From Massilia horti (GTDB taxonomy: Bacteria; Pseudomonadota; Gammaproteobacteria; Burkholderiales; Burkholderiaceae_D), in NCBI RefSeq assembly GCF_004614195.1, contig NZ_SPUM01000047.1, positions 124,001-188,000 of the forward strand: a stretch of 64,000 nucleotides of DNA, in the 5' to 3' direction. The position numbers and the translations under genes are program-made. This document shows, one piece after another, positions 18,051 to 29,747 of the stretch. How positions within the stretch are numbered: the stretch's first letter is position 1; the number at the start of each line of letters is the position of its first letter. The notes beneath the pieces were generated by a model. The model saw only the letters and a list, made by a program, of their open reading frames with translations, was not told the DNA's origin and searched no databases.

Positions 18051-18716
18051 TCAGTGGAGCTTCATCCCGAAGCGCTCGGTGCGCGGCATCCAGTTGCCCT
18101 GGTAGTCGGCCGATACGAGCACGCGTACGGCGCGGCCGATCAGGAGATTGCGCGGCACCAGGCCAATAAAACGCGAGTCGGCGCTGTTGTCGCGGTTATC
18201 GCCCAGCATGAGGAACTGGTCGGCAGGGATGGTGACGGGACCGAAATTGCGCGCTGCGTCGATCTGCGGGACCACCTGGATGTCGTGCACGCGTCCGCCC
18301 AGCGTCTCGGACAGGCGCAGCGCCGGCGCCAGCTGCCCGGCGATCGGCTCGAGAGTATGGCCCAGCAGCGCGTAACTGGCGCCGCGTCCGTTGATGAACA
18401 GGCGCTCGTTGCGCATCTCGACCACATCGCCCGGCAAAGCGACCACGCGTTTGATCAGGCGCGTGCCGTCGCGCGGCGAGGCAAAGGTGACCACGTCGCC
18501 GCGCTGCGGGTCGCCCAGGCGCGCCAGCACCACGTCAGTCAGCGGCAGCTTGAGGTCGAACGCAAGCCGGTTGACGAACACCACGTCTCCCTCCAGCAGG
18601 TTCGGGTGCATCGATCCGGACGGGATCGGATTCCAGTCCGCCACGGCGGTCCGGAAGATGCCGAACAACAGGAGGAACGCGACAAAGCCTTTGTTCGCAC
18701 GCAGCCAGCTTTTCAT
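18051..18716 (-). CDS. lepB: signal peptidase I (S26 family)
   Basis: 221 residues from ATG 18716, preceded by AGGGA; a longer frame to 18848 has no support. One N-terminal membrane helix (about 10-27) is followed by the catalytic Ser35 in IPSGSMHP and Lys89 in RLIKRVVALPGD, with FLMLGDNRDNSADSRFIGLVP near the end. This is the Ser/Lys dyad of type I signal peptidases. It is shorter than E. coli LepB, with one membrane anchor instead of two. It is not next to lepA/rnc, so it may be a second, accessory signal peptidase. Confidence 0.9.
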   Translation of the reverse strand: MKSWLRANKGFVAFLLLFGIFRTAVADWNPIPSGSMHPNLLEGDVVFVNRLAFDLKLPLTDVVLARLGDPQRGDVVTFASPRDGTRLIKRVVALPGDVVEMRNERLFINGRGASYALLGHTLEPIAGQLAPALRLSETLGGRVHDIQVVPQIDAARNFGPVTIPADQFLMLGDNRDNSADSRFIGLVPRNLLIGRAVRVLVSADYQGNWMPRTERFGMKLH

Positions 18717-18775
18717 GACGGATTCCCTGATGAGTTGTAATAACAGCGTTATACCCGCCGAATCTTTAACGATGC

Positions 18776-19138
18776 TTAAACCGCATGCCTGCCCAACAAT
18801 ACGCCGACCGCGGACGCCAGTAACATGAGAAAGGCAAAACCCGCACATTTGAAAATTGCGCGCAACTTCTCGCCGCGCTGGCGGCTACGTACCAGGTAGT
18901 ACGGCACCGCGAACGGCATCAATCCCACTATGCAGACATTGAGCCAGCGCGAGCGTATGTAGTGACGCGCATCGCTGTCGTAGCGATACCAGGCGAAACC
19001 GAGGAAGTTAAGGGCCAGCTCCAGTGACAAGTTCCAGCCAAGCGACTGCGGCAGGCCGCTTGCGCGATAAGCCGCGTCCAGCCCGCTGAAAAAGCCGATC
19101 ATCACCAGCATGATGATCAGGACGCGTTTGGAGGTCAT
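18776..19138 (-). CDS. hypothetical inner-membrane protein
   Basis: 120 residues with hydrophobic segments at about 5-20, 36-50, 66-84 and 97-116. The middle has FAWYRYDSDARHYIRSRWLNVCIVGLMPFAVPYYLVRSR, resembling small four-helix proteins of unknown function found in soil betaproteobacteria. No catalytic residues are apparent. It precedes lepB by 59 bp in the same direction and could share its transcript. Confidence 0.6.
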   Translation of the reverse strand: MTSKRVLIIMLVMIGFFSGLDAAYRASGLPQSLGWNLSLELALNFLGFAWYRYDSDARHYIRSRWLNVCIVGLMPFAVPYYLVRSRQRGEKLRAIFKCAGFAFLMLLASAVGVLLGRHAV

Positions 19139-19184
19139 GGGAATTCCCGTTTGGCGCTTCCTCGTAGGTTACTGGTTTGCGCCC

Positions 19185-20105
19185 TTACTTTTGCGCCTTC
19201 ACGATTTGCAGCGCGCTGGCAATCAGGCCGCTCATGTCGCCCAGATCGGCCGGCACGATGATCGAGTTGTTGGTCTTGGCGAGGCCACCGAAAGCATCGA
19301 CGTAACGCTCGGCAACGCGCAGGTTCACCGCGTCCATGCCGCCCGGCGCATGGACCGCCTCGCCCACCTGACGCAAAGCGCTGGCACTGGCCTCGGCCAA
19401 TGCCACGATCGCCGCGGCTTCGCCCTGCGCGCGGTTGATCGCGGCCTGCTTTTCGCCTTCCGAACGGGCGACGGCCGCCGCGCGGTCACCCTCTGCGATG
19501 TTGATCTGCTCCTGGCGGCGGCCCTCGGACGCGGCAATGCGTGCGCGCTTTTCCCGTTCGGCGGTGATCTGGGCCTGCATCGCATGCAGGATTTCGGCCG
19601 GCGGCGTCAGATCCTTGATCTCGTAGCGCAGTACCTTGACGCCCCAGTTGGCAGCCGATTCGTCGATCGCGTTGACGATCGTGGTGTTGATGTGCTCGCG
19701 CTCCTCGAATGTCTTGTCGAGCTCCATTTTGCCGATCACGGAACGCAGCGTGGTCTGCGCCAATTGGGTGATGGCCTGGATGTAGTTGGACGAGCCATAC
19801 GATGCGCGCATCGCGTCGGTGACCTGGAAATACAGGATGCCGTCAACCTGCAGTTGGGTGTTGTCCTTGGTGATGCAGACCTGGGGCGGCACGTCGAGTG
19901 GAATCTCCTTCAGGACGTGCTTGTAGGCGATGCGGTCAACAAATGGAATCACAATGTTCAGGCCAGGCGCCAGCGTCGCGTGGTATTTGCCAAGCCGCTC
20001 GACCACCCAGGCATGCTGCTGCGGTACCACGTTGACCGTCTTGATTACGAAGACCAGCGCGAGAATAAAGATAACCAGTGCGACCGAACCGAAAGTCATG
20101 TGCAT
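19185..20105 (-). CDS. qmcA: SPFH/Band 7 membrane protein (QmcA/stomatin-like)
   Basis: 306 residues. An N-terminal membrane helix (VALVIFILALVFVIKTVNVVPQ) leads into the SPFH domain with VVERLGKYHATLAPGLNIVIPFVDRI and GVKVLRYEIKDLTPPAEILHAM. The C-terminal part is Ala/Glu-rich helix (EREKRARIAASEGRRQEQINIAEGDRAAAVARSEGEKQ), typical of flotillin-type oligomers. It lies 31 bp downstream of an NfeD gene, a classical pairing; together they are thought to organise membrane protein turnover. Confidence 0.93.
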   Translation of the reverse strand: MHMTFGSVALVIFILALVFVIKTVNVVPQQHAWVVERLGKYHATLAPGLNIVIPFVDRIAYKHVLKEIPLDVPPQVCITKDNTQLQVDGILYFQVTDAMRASYGSSNYIQAITQLAQTTLRSVIGKMELDKTFEEREHINTTIVNAIDESAANWGVKVLRYEIKDLTPPAEILHAMQAQITAEREKRARIAASEGRRQEQINIAEGDRAAAVARSEGEKQAAINRAQGEAAAIVALAEASASALRQVGEAVHAPGGMDAVNLRVAERYVDAFGGLAKTNNSIIVPADLGDMSGLIASALQIVKAQK

Positions 20106-20136
20106 CCTTTATTTGTCAGTGAGTTTTTGGTGAAGC

Positions 20137-20556
20137 TTACGAATCCGAGACGATCAGGCGGCTGCCCTGGATCTCGACGATCTTGAAGTCGCCCGGGTGC
20201 GGCGCTGCGCCTTGGCCTAATTCGACGTCCCACATGGCGCCACGGTATTTGACGCGCGCCTTGCCCTGCTCCCAGACCGGCACCGTGATGTGCTGGCCGA
20301 TGTCGAGATTGACATTGCGGTCGCGCGCCGGATTGGTCCTGGGCCTGGCGATCCGGCTGCGGTGCAGCATTCCGGTGGCAAGCACGCCGACGGCGCCTGC
20401 CACGATCGCCTGCAGCGACATGCTGGCTCCCAGCAGCGCGGCGAGCGCCCCGAAAGCCAACCCGATGGCGATCATCAGCAAGTAAAACGTCCCGGTGAAC
20501 AATTCCAGAATCAGCAGCAGGCCGGCCGCGGCGAGCCAACTTAACCAAATCGACAT
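20137..20556 (-). CDS. nfeD: NfeD-family membrane protein
   Basis: 139 residues from ATG 20556, chosen because GGAGG lies seven bases upstream; the ORF opens at 20568. Membrane helices at about 6-24, 25-44 and 45-61 precede a soluble OB-fold (about 80-139) with LDIGQHITVPVWEQGKARVKYRGAMWDVELG. This is the short NfeD form without the ClpP-like protease. It is first in a two-gene operon with qmcA. Confidence 0.92.
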   Translation of the reverse strand: MSIWLSWLAAAGLLLILELFTGTFYLLMIAIGLAFGALAALLGASMSLQAIVAGAVGVLATGMLHRSRIARPRTNPARDRNVNLDIGQHITVPVWEQGKARVKYRGAMWDVELGQGAAPHPGDFKIVEIQGSRLIVSDS

Positions 20557-20568
20557 CTCGTCCTCCAT

Positions 20569-20903
20569 ACGTCGGTCAATTGCAAAAATCCCGCAGCCAT
20601 TGGCGCCAGTGCGACGCGCCGGGCGACAAAAAGCCCCCGCATCCCTTTTAGGGCTGACGAGGGCTTATGGTTGCGCTGGTCACAGTTAGAATGCTTATTT
20701 ACCAATCAATTCAATATTCATAGTCTAACTGGTTTTAGCGATTAGTCAACACGTGCGAATTCAAGCTTTATACGGCCTTTAAATCGACAATATCAAACAA
20801 TGCTGGATTGCCAATACGACAATTAATCTGGCAATAACCTATTGGCGCGCAGCGAATTGCTGAGCTTTAATTATTTCCCTTTTGTTGGCCCTGAATCGGA
20901 AAT
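20569..20903. other. AT-richer intergenic region
   Basis: 335 bp between nfeD and the ppsA terminator. The part from about 20690 to 20900 is clearly richer in A and T than its surroundings. No ORF, tRNA or known RNA motif is recognisable. The nfeD promoter should be here. Confidence 0.4.
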
Positions 20904-20940
20904 AAAAAACCCTCGTCGAACGCATCGACGAGGGTTTTAT
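20904..20940. terminator. bidirectional terminator after ppsA
   Basis: Stem of 13 bp, AAACCCTCGTCGA-(5 nt)-TCGACGAGGGTTT, with A run on the left and T run on the right, so it can act in both directions. It lies about 90 bp after the ppsA stop. Confidence 0.85.
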
Positions 20941-20970
20941 ATTGTGGGGCGTAACGGGAATCGCCAGGCA

Positions 20971-20998
20971 CGTCGTCCCCGCGCAGGCGGGGACGACG
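20971..20998. repeat. GC-rich palindrome CGTCGTCCCCGCG-CAGGCGGGGACGACG
   Basis: Perfect inverted arms CGTCGTCCCCGC and GCGGGGACGACG around a 4 bp loop, between the terminator and the ppsA stop. It has no T run and looks like a REP-type element. Confidence 0.7.
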
Positions 20999-21032
20999 AT
21001 TTTGGGACTGCGTGCGCTGGCGCACCCAGCGA

Positions 21033-23480
<2,448 letters not shown>

Positions 23481-23656
23481 GGTAATAACACCTTTTTGAT
23501 GATGGAAATCTTTGCATCAGGCTGGAGGGCTGTTTTCTTGTTATGCTTGGCGCCGCAGCAGAATCTGTAACCGTTCAGAGCATTTTACCGCTTGCCGCTG
23601 GGATTTACAGCGCACAATCTCACATCTCTTCAGCAAAGCATGAGCTACACGAAACC

Positions 23657-24505
23657 ATGAGCATTGAAACCCGACCCTCTCCCCTCCCCGCCGCACGTAC
23701 CGTTTTCTTTGTGTCCGACGGGACAGGTATAACGGCGGAATCGTTCGGTCACGCGGTGCTGAGCCAGTTCGAAATGCGTTTCCGCCAGATCCGCCTGCCG
23801 TTCATCGACAGCATCGACAAGGCGCGCGACGCGGCGCGGCGGATCAACGAAACCTATGCGATCGACAACCAGCGGCCGATCGTTTTTTCGACGCTGGTGA
23901 AAAACGACCTGTCGGCCGTGATTCGGGCCGCGAATGGCATGCACATGGACCTGTTCCAGACTTTCGTCGCGCCGCTGGAACTGGAACTGGGAATGAAGTC
24001 GACGCACACCGTGGGGCGGATCCACAACGTGGTCGACAGCGAGGAATACAAGAACCGCATCGAGGCGATCAACTTCTCGCTGGCGCACGACGACGGGCAA
24101 TCGCACAAGAACCTGGCGGAAGCGGACGTGATCCTGGTGGGTGTGTCGCGTTCGGGCAAGACGCCGACCAGCCTGTACCTGGCGATGCAGTACGGCATCA
24201 AGGCAGCCAACTACCCGCTGATCCCGGACGACTTCGAGCGCAGCAAGCTGCCGTCGTCACTGCCGCCGTTCAAGCACAAGCTGTTCGGGCTGACGATTTC
24301 GCCGGAGCGGCTGTCCGAGATCCGCAACGAACGCCGCGCGGGCAGCAAGTACGCCTCGCTGGAGAACTGCCGCTACGAGGTCAACGAGGCGGAGATCCTG
24401 ATGAAGCGCGAAGGCATCCGCTGGCTGTCGTCGACCACCAAATCCATCGAAGAAATCGCCACGACAATACTGCAGGAAATCAAACCCGATCGGCGTGAAT
24501 ATTGA
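23657..24505 (+). CDS. ppsR: PEP synthase regulatory kinase/phosphotransferase
   Basis: 282 residues from ATG 23657, the MSIETRPSP start. PpsR (DUF299 family) inactivates PEP synthase by ADP-dependent Thr phosphorylation and reactivates it by phosphorolysis. Motifs: [24 protein letters not shown] at the start and the P-loop [19 protein letters not shown] at about 152-170. Gene position opposite ppsA supports the call. The ORF is open upstream to 23543, but those residues have no family similarity. Confidence 0.95.
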   Translation: MSIETRPSPLPAARTVFFVSDGTGITAESFGHAVLSQFEMRFRQIRLPFIDSIDKARDAARRINETYAIDNQRPIVFSTLVKNDLSAVIRAANGMHMDLFQTFVAPLELELGMKSTHTVGRIHNVVDSEEYKNRIEAINFSLAHDDGQSHKNLAEADVILVGVSRSGKTPTSLYLAMQYGIKAANYPLIPDDFERSKLPSSLPPFKHKLFGLTISPERLSEIRNERRAGSKYASLENCRYEVNEAEILMKREGIRWLSSTTKSIEEIATTILQEIKPDRREY

Positions 24506-24516
24506 TCCCCTGAAAA

Positions 24517-24650
24517 TGGGGTCAGAGTCGAATTTCCGAGCAATTTGCAATATTTCCCATTAATTCGACTCTGACCCCACTTCTTAAATAGGGTCAGAGT
24601 CGAATTAATCGGAAATTGTTAAATGTTCCGAATAATTCTACTCTGACCCT
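24517..24650. repeat. two tandem inverted repeats of the GGGTCAGAGTCGAAT type
   Basis: Unit 1 (24517-24579) has arms GGGGTCAGAGTCGAAT and ATTCGACTCTGACCCC; unit 2 (24591-24650) has arms GGGTCAGAGTCGAATTA and TAATTCTACTCTGACCC with one mismatch. The centres are AT-rich. Each unit can form a hairpin of about 60 nt. They lie between the convergent ends of ppsR and the REC-EAL gene, where they may also end transcription. Confidence 0.85.
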
Positions 24651-24653
24651 CAT

Positions 24654-25850
24654 TTAGAAGAAATGGCGCCAGTCTTCGAGCCAGCCGGGGAAGTCTTCGG
24701 CGGCCATCGGGTTGGCGATGTGGTAGCCCTGCGCGTAGGTGCAGCCCAGGCCTTGCAGGAAGTCCCAGTCCTGGCGCGTTTCCACGCCAACCGCGACCGA
24801 CATGCGGTCCAGGCTGTGCGCGAGGCCCAGGCAAGAACGCAGCACGGTGCTCAAGGGGCGCTTGCGCGATGCGCCGTCGACAAAACTGCGGTCGATCTTA
24901 AGTTCGGAGAACGGAATCCGGGCGAGCAGCTGCAAGTTCGATCGGCCGGTGCCGTAGTCGTCGATCGCCAGGCCAAAGCCCATCATCCGCAGCCGGACCA
25001 GGCGTTCGATGAAGTTGGGGTCGCTGTTTAATACCGATGATTCGGGCATTTCGAACGTCAGGTAGTCGGGCATGACCCGGTGCCGTCCGATGCAGGCCGT
25101 GATCTGGCGCACGAAATTGGGGTGCGTGATCGTTTCGGGCGCGACGTTGATCGAGATGGAGATCGGGATGCCCTGGTCGTGGAACCAGCGGCAGCGCTCG
25201 ACCGACATTTCGATCATGCTCCAGTCGAGGAAGTCGATGCGGTTGTTCTCTTCCAGCGCGCCGATGAAGGCCGATGGGCCCAGCACGCCGTGCTCGGGGT
25301 GGCGCCAGCGTGCGAAGATCTCCAGTCCTTTTACCTGCCCGCTGGCCAGTTCAATCTTGGGCTGGAAGAAGGGTTCGAACTGGCGCTTTTGCAGGCCGGT
25401 GCCCACTTGGGAGAAGGTGAAGGTAGGCTCGATCGGCCGCGCGTGCGGGCGCGCGGCTGGAACGTAGTTGTCGAGCAGCGCCTTGAGTTTGGGCTCGGTC
25501 ACCGGCTTGACGATGGTGCCGAGCAGGTCGATGCCGAACGCCTGCGCCAGCGTCTCCACCGCGAACATCAGGTTGGGGTGCTGGGCGCCGACCACGATCA
25601 GGCGCGCGCCGGTCTCGAGAACGGCCAGATTGCGAATCAGCTCGAGACCGTCCATGCCGGGCAACTCGAGGTTCACGATCGCCACGTCCACCCCGGGCGT
25701 CACCCCAGCCTGGCACGCGCGCAGCGCCATGTGGCCGTCCGGGACCTCGGTGACGCGCCGTGCGCCGAGCGCGCCCAGCAGGTCCAAGAGCGCCGTGCGC
25801 TGGGGGTTGTCAGCTTCCGCTACCAAAAAGTGCAAATGACCGATGTCCAT
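24654..25850 (-). CDS. REC-EAL protein with degenerate receiver and EAL active sites
   Basis: 398 residues. A receiver-like domain (about 6-128) is followed by an EAL domain (about 152-390), the same layout and size as Pseudomonas RocR, a c-di-GMP phosphodiesterase. Key residues are changed: the phospho-acceptor position is Asn60 (AIVNLELPGMDG), the signature is EIF (177-179) rather than EAL, and the conserved EGVE reads VGVE, so the glutamate matching RocR Glu352 is Val354. Asn235, Glu267, Asp297-298 and Lys318 remain. It may bind c-di-GMP or act by protein contact rather than as an enzyme. It is a single gene. Confidence 0.88.
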   Translation of the reverse strand: MDIGHLHFLVAEADNPQRTALLDLLGALGARRVTEVPDGHMALRACQAGVTPGVDVAIVNLELPGMDGLELIRNLAVLETGARLIVVGAQHPNLMFAVETLAQAFGIDLLGTIVKPVTEPKLKALLDNYVPAARPHARPIEPTFTFSQVGTGLQKRQFEPFFQPKIELASGQVKGLEIFARWRHPEHGVLGPSAFIGALEENNRIDFLDWSMIEMSVERCRWFHDQGIPISISINVAPETITHPNFVRQITACIGRHRVMPDYLTFEMPESSVLNSDPNFIERLVRLRMMGFGLAIDDYGTGRSNLQLLARIPFSELKIDRSFVDGASRKRPLSTVLRSCLGLAHSLDRMSVAVGVETRQDWDFLQGLGCTYAQGYHIANPMAAEDFPGWLEDWRHFF

Positions 25851-25903
25851 CTCTGCTCCACATTACGACTTTTGGCAGATTAACCCGAAGGCCGCGCCGC
25901 CGT

Positions 25904-26689
25904 CTATGCCTGAAGTTGCCGCAGCTGTTCAAAAAAGCACACCGCAGCGCAGGCGGCCACGTTCAGCGATTCGACGCGGCCCGCGTGCGGCACCGCGACG
26001 CGGTGGGTGGCCAGCTCCAGCAGTTCGCTCGATACGCCCTGCCCTTCGTGCCCCAGCACCCAGGCCACCGGGCGCCGCAGGTCGACGTTGTACAGGCGCT
26101 CGCTGGCGTAGCCGCTGGTGGCGAGCACGGCGACTTTCGATGAACGCACCACGTCAAGGAGCGTCACGTTCTCGAATATCTCGAGCACGAAGTGCGCGCC
26201 CATGGCGGCGCGCAGCACCTTGGGCGACCAGCAGAATGCGGTGCCCGCGCCCGCGTACACCTGCTTGATGCCGGCGGCTGCCGCGCTCCTCAAAATCGAG
26301 CCGACATTGCCCGGGTCCTGCACGCCGTCGAGCAGCACCGCCGATTCGGTGAGCCTGGCGGGCTGGGCGGGATGGGGCGTGTCGATTACGAACAGCAGGT
26401 TGATGCCGTGTTCGACCTGGCTGACCGCGCCAAACAGCGCATCGGGCAGCGCGGTCACGTGAGCGTGCGCGGCCTCGAGCCGCTGCACGATGGCCGCGAC
26501 TTCGGGGTTGGCGAGCGCGCCTTCGGACACCACGCAGTACAGTGGTTCGCCGTGCAGGTCGAGCCAGGCCTGGCACAGGTGCACGCCATCGAGCACGCTG
26601 CGGCCGGCTTTGCGCCGCGCCTGCGAGCTGGTCGCGAGCTGCTTGAGCTCCTTGTAGAACGCGTTCTCGCGCGAGGTGATGGTCTTCAT
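25904..26689 (-). CDS. TrmH/SpoU-family RNA 2'-O-methyltransferase
   Basis: 261 residues. A short N-terminal substrate-binding part ([34 protein letters not shown]) precedes the knotted SPOUT domain. Motif 1 is [18 protein letters not shown] (about 118-135), motif 2 is [11 protein letters not shown], motif 3 is [22 protein letters not shown]. It should methylate a ribose in rRNA or tRNA using S-adenosylmethionine; the target is not known. It overlaps rnhB by an ATGA and is the last gene of the long envelope operon. Confidence 0.92.
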   Translation of the reverse strand: MKTITSRENAFYKELKQLATSSQARRKAGRSVLDGVHLCQAWLDLHGEPLYCVVSEGALANPEVAAIVQRLEAAHAHVTALPDALFGAVSQVEHGINLLFVIDTPHPAQPARLTESAVLLDGVQDPGNVGSILRSAAAAGIKQVYAGAGTAFCWSPKVLRAAMGAHFVLEIFENVTLLDVVRSSKVAVLATSGYASERLYNVDLRRPVAWVLGHEGQGVSSELLELATHRVAVPHAGRVESLNVAACAAVCFFEQLRQLQA

Positions 26690-27333
26690 GGCGGGCCGAA
26701 CAAATCAGGTTCGAGCATGGCGCGCACCGGCGCGAACGAGCGGCGGTGGATCGGGCACGGCCCGTGCAAACGCAGGCGCTCCAGGTGCAGCGGCGTGGAA
26801 TATCCCTTGTGCTGGTCGAAGCCGTATTGCGGATACTGTTCGTGCAGCGCCACCAGCGCGGCGTCGCGCGCGGTCTTGGCGAGGATCGAGGCGGCCGAGA
26901 TGGCGAACACCTTGTCGTCGCCTTCGACGATTGCATGCGCGCGGATTGCCAGTTGCGGGCAGCGGTTGCCGTCGATGAGGGCGATGGTCGGCGCCATGGC
27001 CAGCGCCTCGACCGCGCGCCGCATGGCGAGCATGGTCGCCTGCAGGATGTTGATCGCGTCGATCTCCTGGTGCGAGCATTCGGCCACCGCCCACGCCAGC
27101 GCGCTTTCCTTGATCTGCGGCGCCAGTTCGTCGCGCTGTTCGGCGGAGAGCTTCTTGGAGTCGCGCAGGCCTTCGATCGGCCGCGCGGGGTCGAGGATCA
27201 CGGCGGCGGCGTACACCGGGCCGGCGAGCGGGCCGCGCCCGGCCTCGTCCACGCCGCACACGATGTCTTCCAGCGTAAACGGCCGGTCCTTGGGCGGCAG
27301 GCCCGGGTAAAAATCGATCTTCTTCTTTCTCAT
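26686..27333 (-). CDS. rnhB: ribonuclease HII
   Basis: 215 residues. It cuts RNA in RNA-DNA hybrids and removes single ribonucleotides. The catalytic start is [24 protein letters not shown], with the Asp-Glu pair near residue 30; [15 protein letters not shown] and [17 protein letters not shown] follow. It lies directly after lpxB with a four-base overlap, as in many betaproteobacteria. Confidence 0.96.
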   Translation of the reverse strand: MRKKKIDFYPGLPPKDRPFTLEDIVCGVDEAGRGPLAGPVYAAAVILDPARPIEGLRDSKKLSAEQRDELAPQIKESALAWAVAECSHQEIDAINILQATMLAMRRAVEALAMAPTIALIDGNRCPQLAIRAHAIVEGDDKVFAISAASILAKTARDAALVALHEQYPQYGFDQHKGYSTPLHLERLRLHGPCPIHRRSFAPVRAMLEPDLFGPP

Positions 27334-28490
27334 GTCTTGGAACCGATGACGCGCAGGACCGCGTCCGCGCTGGCCGCTGCGCTGTCACGCAGCAGGCTGT
27401 GATGCATGTCGGTGAAGCGCTGCTTGAGCCGGTCGCGGCCGGCCGCGTCTTCCAGCTGCCGCCAGAGCGCCTCGGCCAGATTGGCGGGGGTGGCTGCATG
27501 CTGCAGGTATTCGGGCACGACGAATTCGCGCGCCAGGATGTTGGGCAGCCCGATCCAGGGCATGTAGCCCATGTGGCGCATGATCTCCCAGGAGGCGCGC
27601 ATGACCTTGTAGGCGATGACCATCGGCTTCTTGAACAGCGCCACTTCGAGCGTCGCGGTGCCCGACGCGGCCAGCACCGCGTCGGCGGCGGCGATCGCGG
27701 TGTGCGACTGTCCGTCGACCAGTTGCACCGGCACGTCCGACAGGCCGGCCTTCGCCACCAGGTCGTTGAAATAGCTGCGCTGGCGCTCGCCAGCCATCGG
27801 CGCCACGAAACGCAAGGATGGGTCGCGCTGCGCGAGCAGTCTGGCGGCGCCGACGAACGGTTCGCTCAGGTACTTCAGTTCGGCCATGCGGCTGCCGGGC
27901 ATGAGCGTGACCACGCGTGCGTCAAGGGGAATCCCGAGCGCGCGCCTGGCCGCGGCCTGGTCGGGCTGCAGCGGAATCTGCTCGGCCAGCGGATGGCCGA
28001 TGTAAGTGACGGGCACGCCGGCGTCTTGGTAGATCTTTTCCTCGAACGGGAAGATTACCAGCATGTGCGACACGGCGCGCTTGATCTTTTTGATGCGCCC
28101 GCCGCGCCAGGCCCAGATCTGGGGACTGATGAAGTGCACGGTGGGGATGCCGGCGGCACGCAGCTGTTCCTCCAGCCCCAGGTTAAAGCCGGGGTAGTCT
28201 GCGCCGATGAAGGCGGCCGGGCGCTCGGCCAGCAACCGGTCGCGCAGGCGGTTCTGGATGCCCTTGAGCTCGCGGTAGCGCGGAATGACTTCGAACAGGC
28301 CACGTATGGTCAGGGTGTCCATCGGCACCTCCGACACGAAGCCCTGCTCCATCATGCGCGGCCCGCCTATGCCGTGAAAGCGCGCTTGCGGCAGGTGCGG
28401 CCGCAGTCCCGCCAACAGGCGCGATGCGAGCATGTCGCCGGAGACTTCGCCGGCGACCAGGGCCAGCGAGATGTCAGCGGACGATGCCAC
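27330..28490 (-). CDS. lpxB: lipid-A-disaccharide synthase
   Basis: 386 residues. It joins UDP-2,3-diacylglucosamine and lipid X to make the lipid A disaccharide at the inner membrane. Family blocks: [19 protein letters not shown] at the start, [52 protein letters not shown]-type [12 protein letters not shown] and [21 protein letters not shown]. It overlaps lpxA by 17 bp. Confidence 0.97.
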   Translation of the reverse strand: MASSADISLALVAGEVSGDMLASRLLAGLRPHLPQARFHGIGGPRMMEQGFVSEVPMDTLTIRGLFEVIPRYRELKGIQNRLRDRLLAERPAAFIGADYPGFNLGLEEQLRAAGIPTVHFISPQIWAWRGGRIKKIKRAVSHMLVIFPFEEKIYQDAGVPVTYIGHPLAEQIPLQPDQAAARRALGIPLDARVVTLMPGSRMAELKYLSEPFVGAARLLAQRDPSLRFVAPMAGERQRSYFNDLVAKAGLSDVPVQLVDGQSHTAIAAADAVLAASGTATLEVALFKKPMVIAYKVMRASWEIMRHMGYMPWIGLPNILAREFVVPEYLQHAATPANLAEALWRQLEDAAGRDRLKQRFTDMHHSLLRDSAAASADAVLRVIGSKT

Positions 28491-29262
28491 GGCTGGCGAC
28501 GCCGAGGAATTCGCGCATGGCCTGCACGCACGGCGCGGCCTGCGGCGCAGCCTGTTCCTCCTCCAGCAGCGCGGCCTTGGCTTCCTCGAGTGTGAGCCCG
28601 GAGCGGTACACCAGCTTGTAGGCGTTGCGGATGGCGTCGATCTCGGTGCGGCTGAAGCCGCGGCGCTTGAGGCCCTCGACGTTGATGCCGCGCGCGCCGG
28701 CCGGGTTGCCGGAGACGAGCACGTACGGCGGCACGTCCTGGGTCAGGCTGGTGTACATGCCGATGAAGGCATGCGCGCCGATCTTGCAGAACTGGTGCAC
28801 GCCGGCGAAGCCGGACAGGATCGCCCAGTCGCCAACCTGGACGTGGCCGGCCAGCTGCGCGTTGTTCGAGAAGATCGTGTTGCTGCCCACCTGGCAGTCA
28901 TGCGCCAGGTGCACGTAGGCCGACATCCAGTTGTCGTTGCCCAGGCGGGTGACGCCCTGGTCCTGGACTGTGCCGGTGTTGAAAGTGCAGAATTCGCGGA
29001 TCGTGTTGCGATCGCCAATCTCCAGCCGGGTCGGTTCGCCGGCCCATTTCTTGTCCTGCGGCTGGGCACCGATCGACGAGAACTGGAATATCTGGTTGTC
29101 CCTGCCGATCGTCGTGTGGCCTTCGATGACCACGTGCGGCCCGACCACCGTGCCCGCGCCGATCTGCACGTGCGGTCCGATGATCGAATACGGGCCGACC
29201 TCGACGGAGCTGTCCAGCTCCGCCCTCGGGTCGACGATCGCGCTTGGGTGAATCTTTGTCAT
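28474..29262 (-). CDS. lpxA: UDP-GlcNAc acyltransferase
   Basis: 262 residues from ATG 29262. It adds the first 3-hydroxyacyl chain to UDP-GlcNAc in lipid A synthesis. The left-handed beta helix is seen as hexapeptide repeats (IHPSAIVDPRAELDSSVEVGPYSIIGPHVQIGAGTVVGPHVVI), and the helical C-terminus begins at GINVEGLKRRGFSRTEIDAIRNAYKLVY. The start overlaps the fabZ stop as TAATG. The longer in-frame start at 29310 lies inside fabZ and is rejected. Confidence 0.97.
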   Translation of the reverse strand: MTKIHPSAIVDPRAELDSSVEVGPYSIIGPHVQIGAGTVVGPHVVIEGHTTIGRDNQIFQFSSIGAQPQDKKWAGEPTRLEIGDRNTIREFCTFNTGTVQDQGVTRLGNDNWMSAYVHLAHDCQVGSNTIFSNNAQLAGHVQVGDWAILSGFAGVHQFCKIGAHAFIGMYTSLTQDVPPYVLVSGNPAGARGINVEGLKRRGFSRTEIDAIRNAYKLVYRSGLTLEEAKAALLEEEQAAPQAAPCVQAMREFLGVASRGIVR

Positions 29263-29747
29263 TACTGCCCCGCTGGCTGGCTGGCGTCGCCGGCGGCACG
29301 GATGGTGCACATCAGCTCCGCTTCGACCGCGACCTTGCCGTCCACGCTCGCCACTGCCTTGTACTTCCAGATGCCGCGCGCGACGCGCAGGATTTCTACG
29401 TCCATCTTCAACTGGTCGCCCGGCTCGACCGGGCGCTTGAAGCGCGCGCCGTCGATGCCGACAAAATAGACGACCGAGTTCTCGTCCGGCTTCACGTCCA
29501 TCGTCATGAACGACAGGATGGCGGCGGTCTGCGCCATCGCTTCGATCATCAGCACGCCCGGCATCACCGGCTTGTGCGGGAAGTGCCCGTTGAAGAACTC
29601 TTCGTTCACCGTGACGTTCTTGATCGCGGTGATGCGCTTGCCCAGTTCATAGTCCAGCACGCGGTCCACCAGCAGCAGCGGATAGCGGTGCGGCAGGTAT
29701 TCCTTGATCTGGTTGATGTCCAGGGTCTTGTTTTCGGTAGTGGTCAT
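29262..29747 (-). CDS. fabZ: (3R)-hydroxyacyl-ACP dehydratase
   Basis: 161 residues. It dehydrates 3-hydroxyacyl-ACP in fatty acid elongation and competes with LpxA and LpxD for the same acyl pool, which explains its place in the operon. The hot-dog fold has the catalytic His55 in [14 protein letters not shown] and Glu69 in MIEAMAQ. The C-terminal tail after CTIRAAG is slightly longer than usual. Confidence 0.97.
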   Translation of the reverse strand: MTTTENKTLDINQIKEYLPHRYPLLLVDRVLDYELGKRITAIKNVTVNEEFFNGHFPHKPVMPGVLMIEAMAQTAAILSFMTMDVKPDENSVVYFVGIDGARFKRPVEPGDQLKMDVEILRVARGIWKYKAVASVDGKVAVEAELMCTIRAAGDASQPAGQ

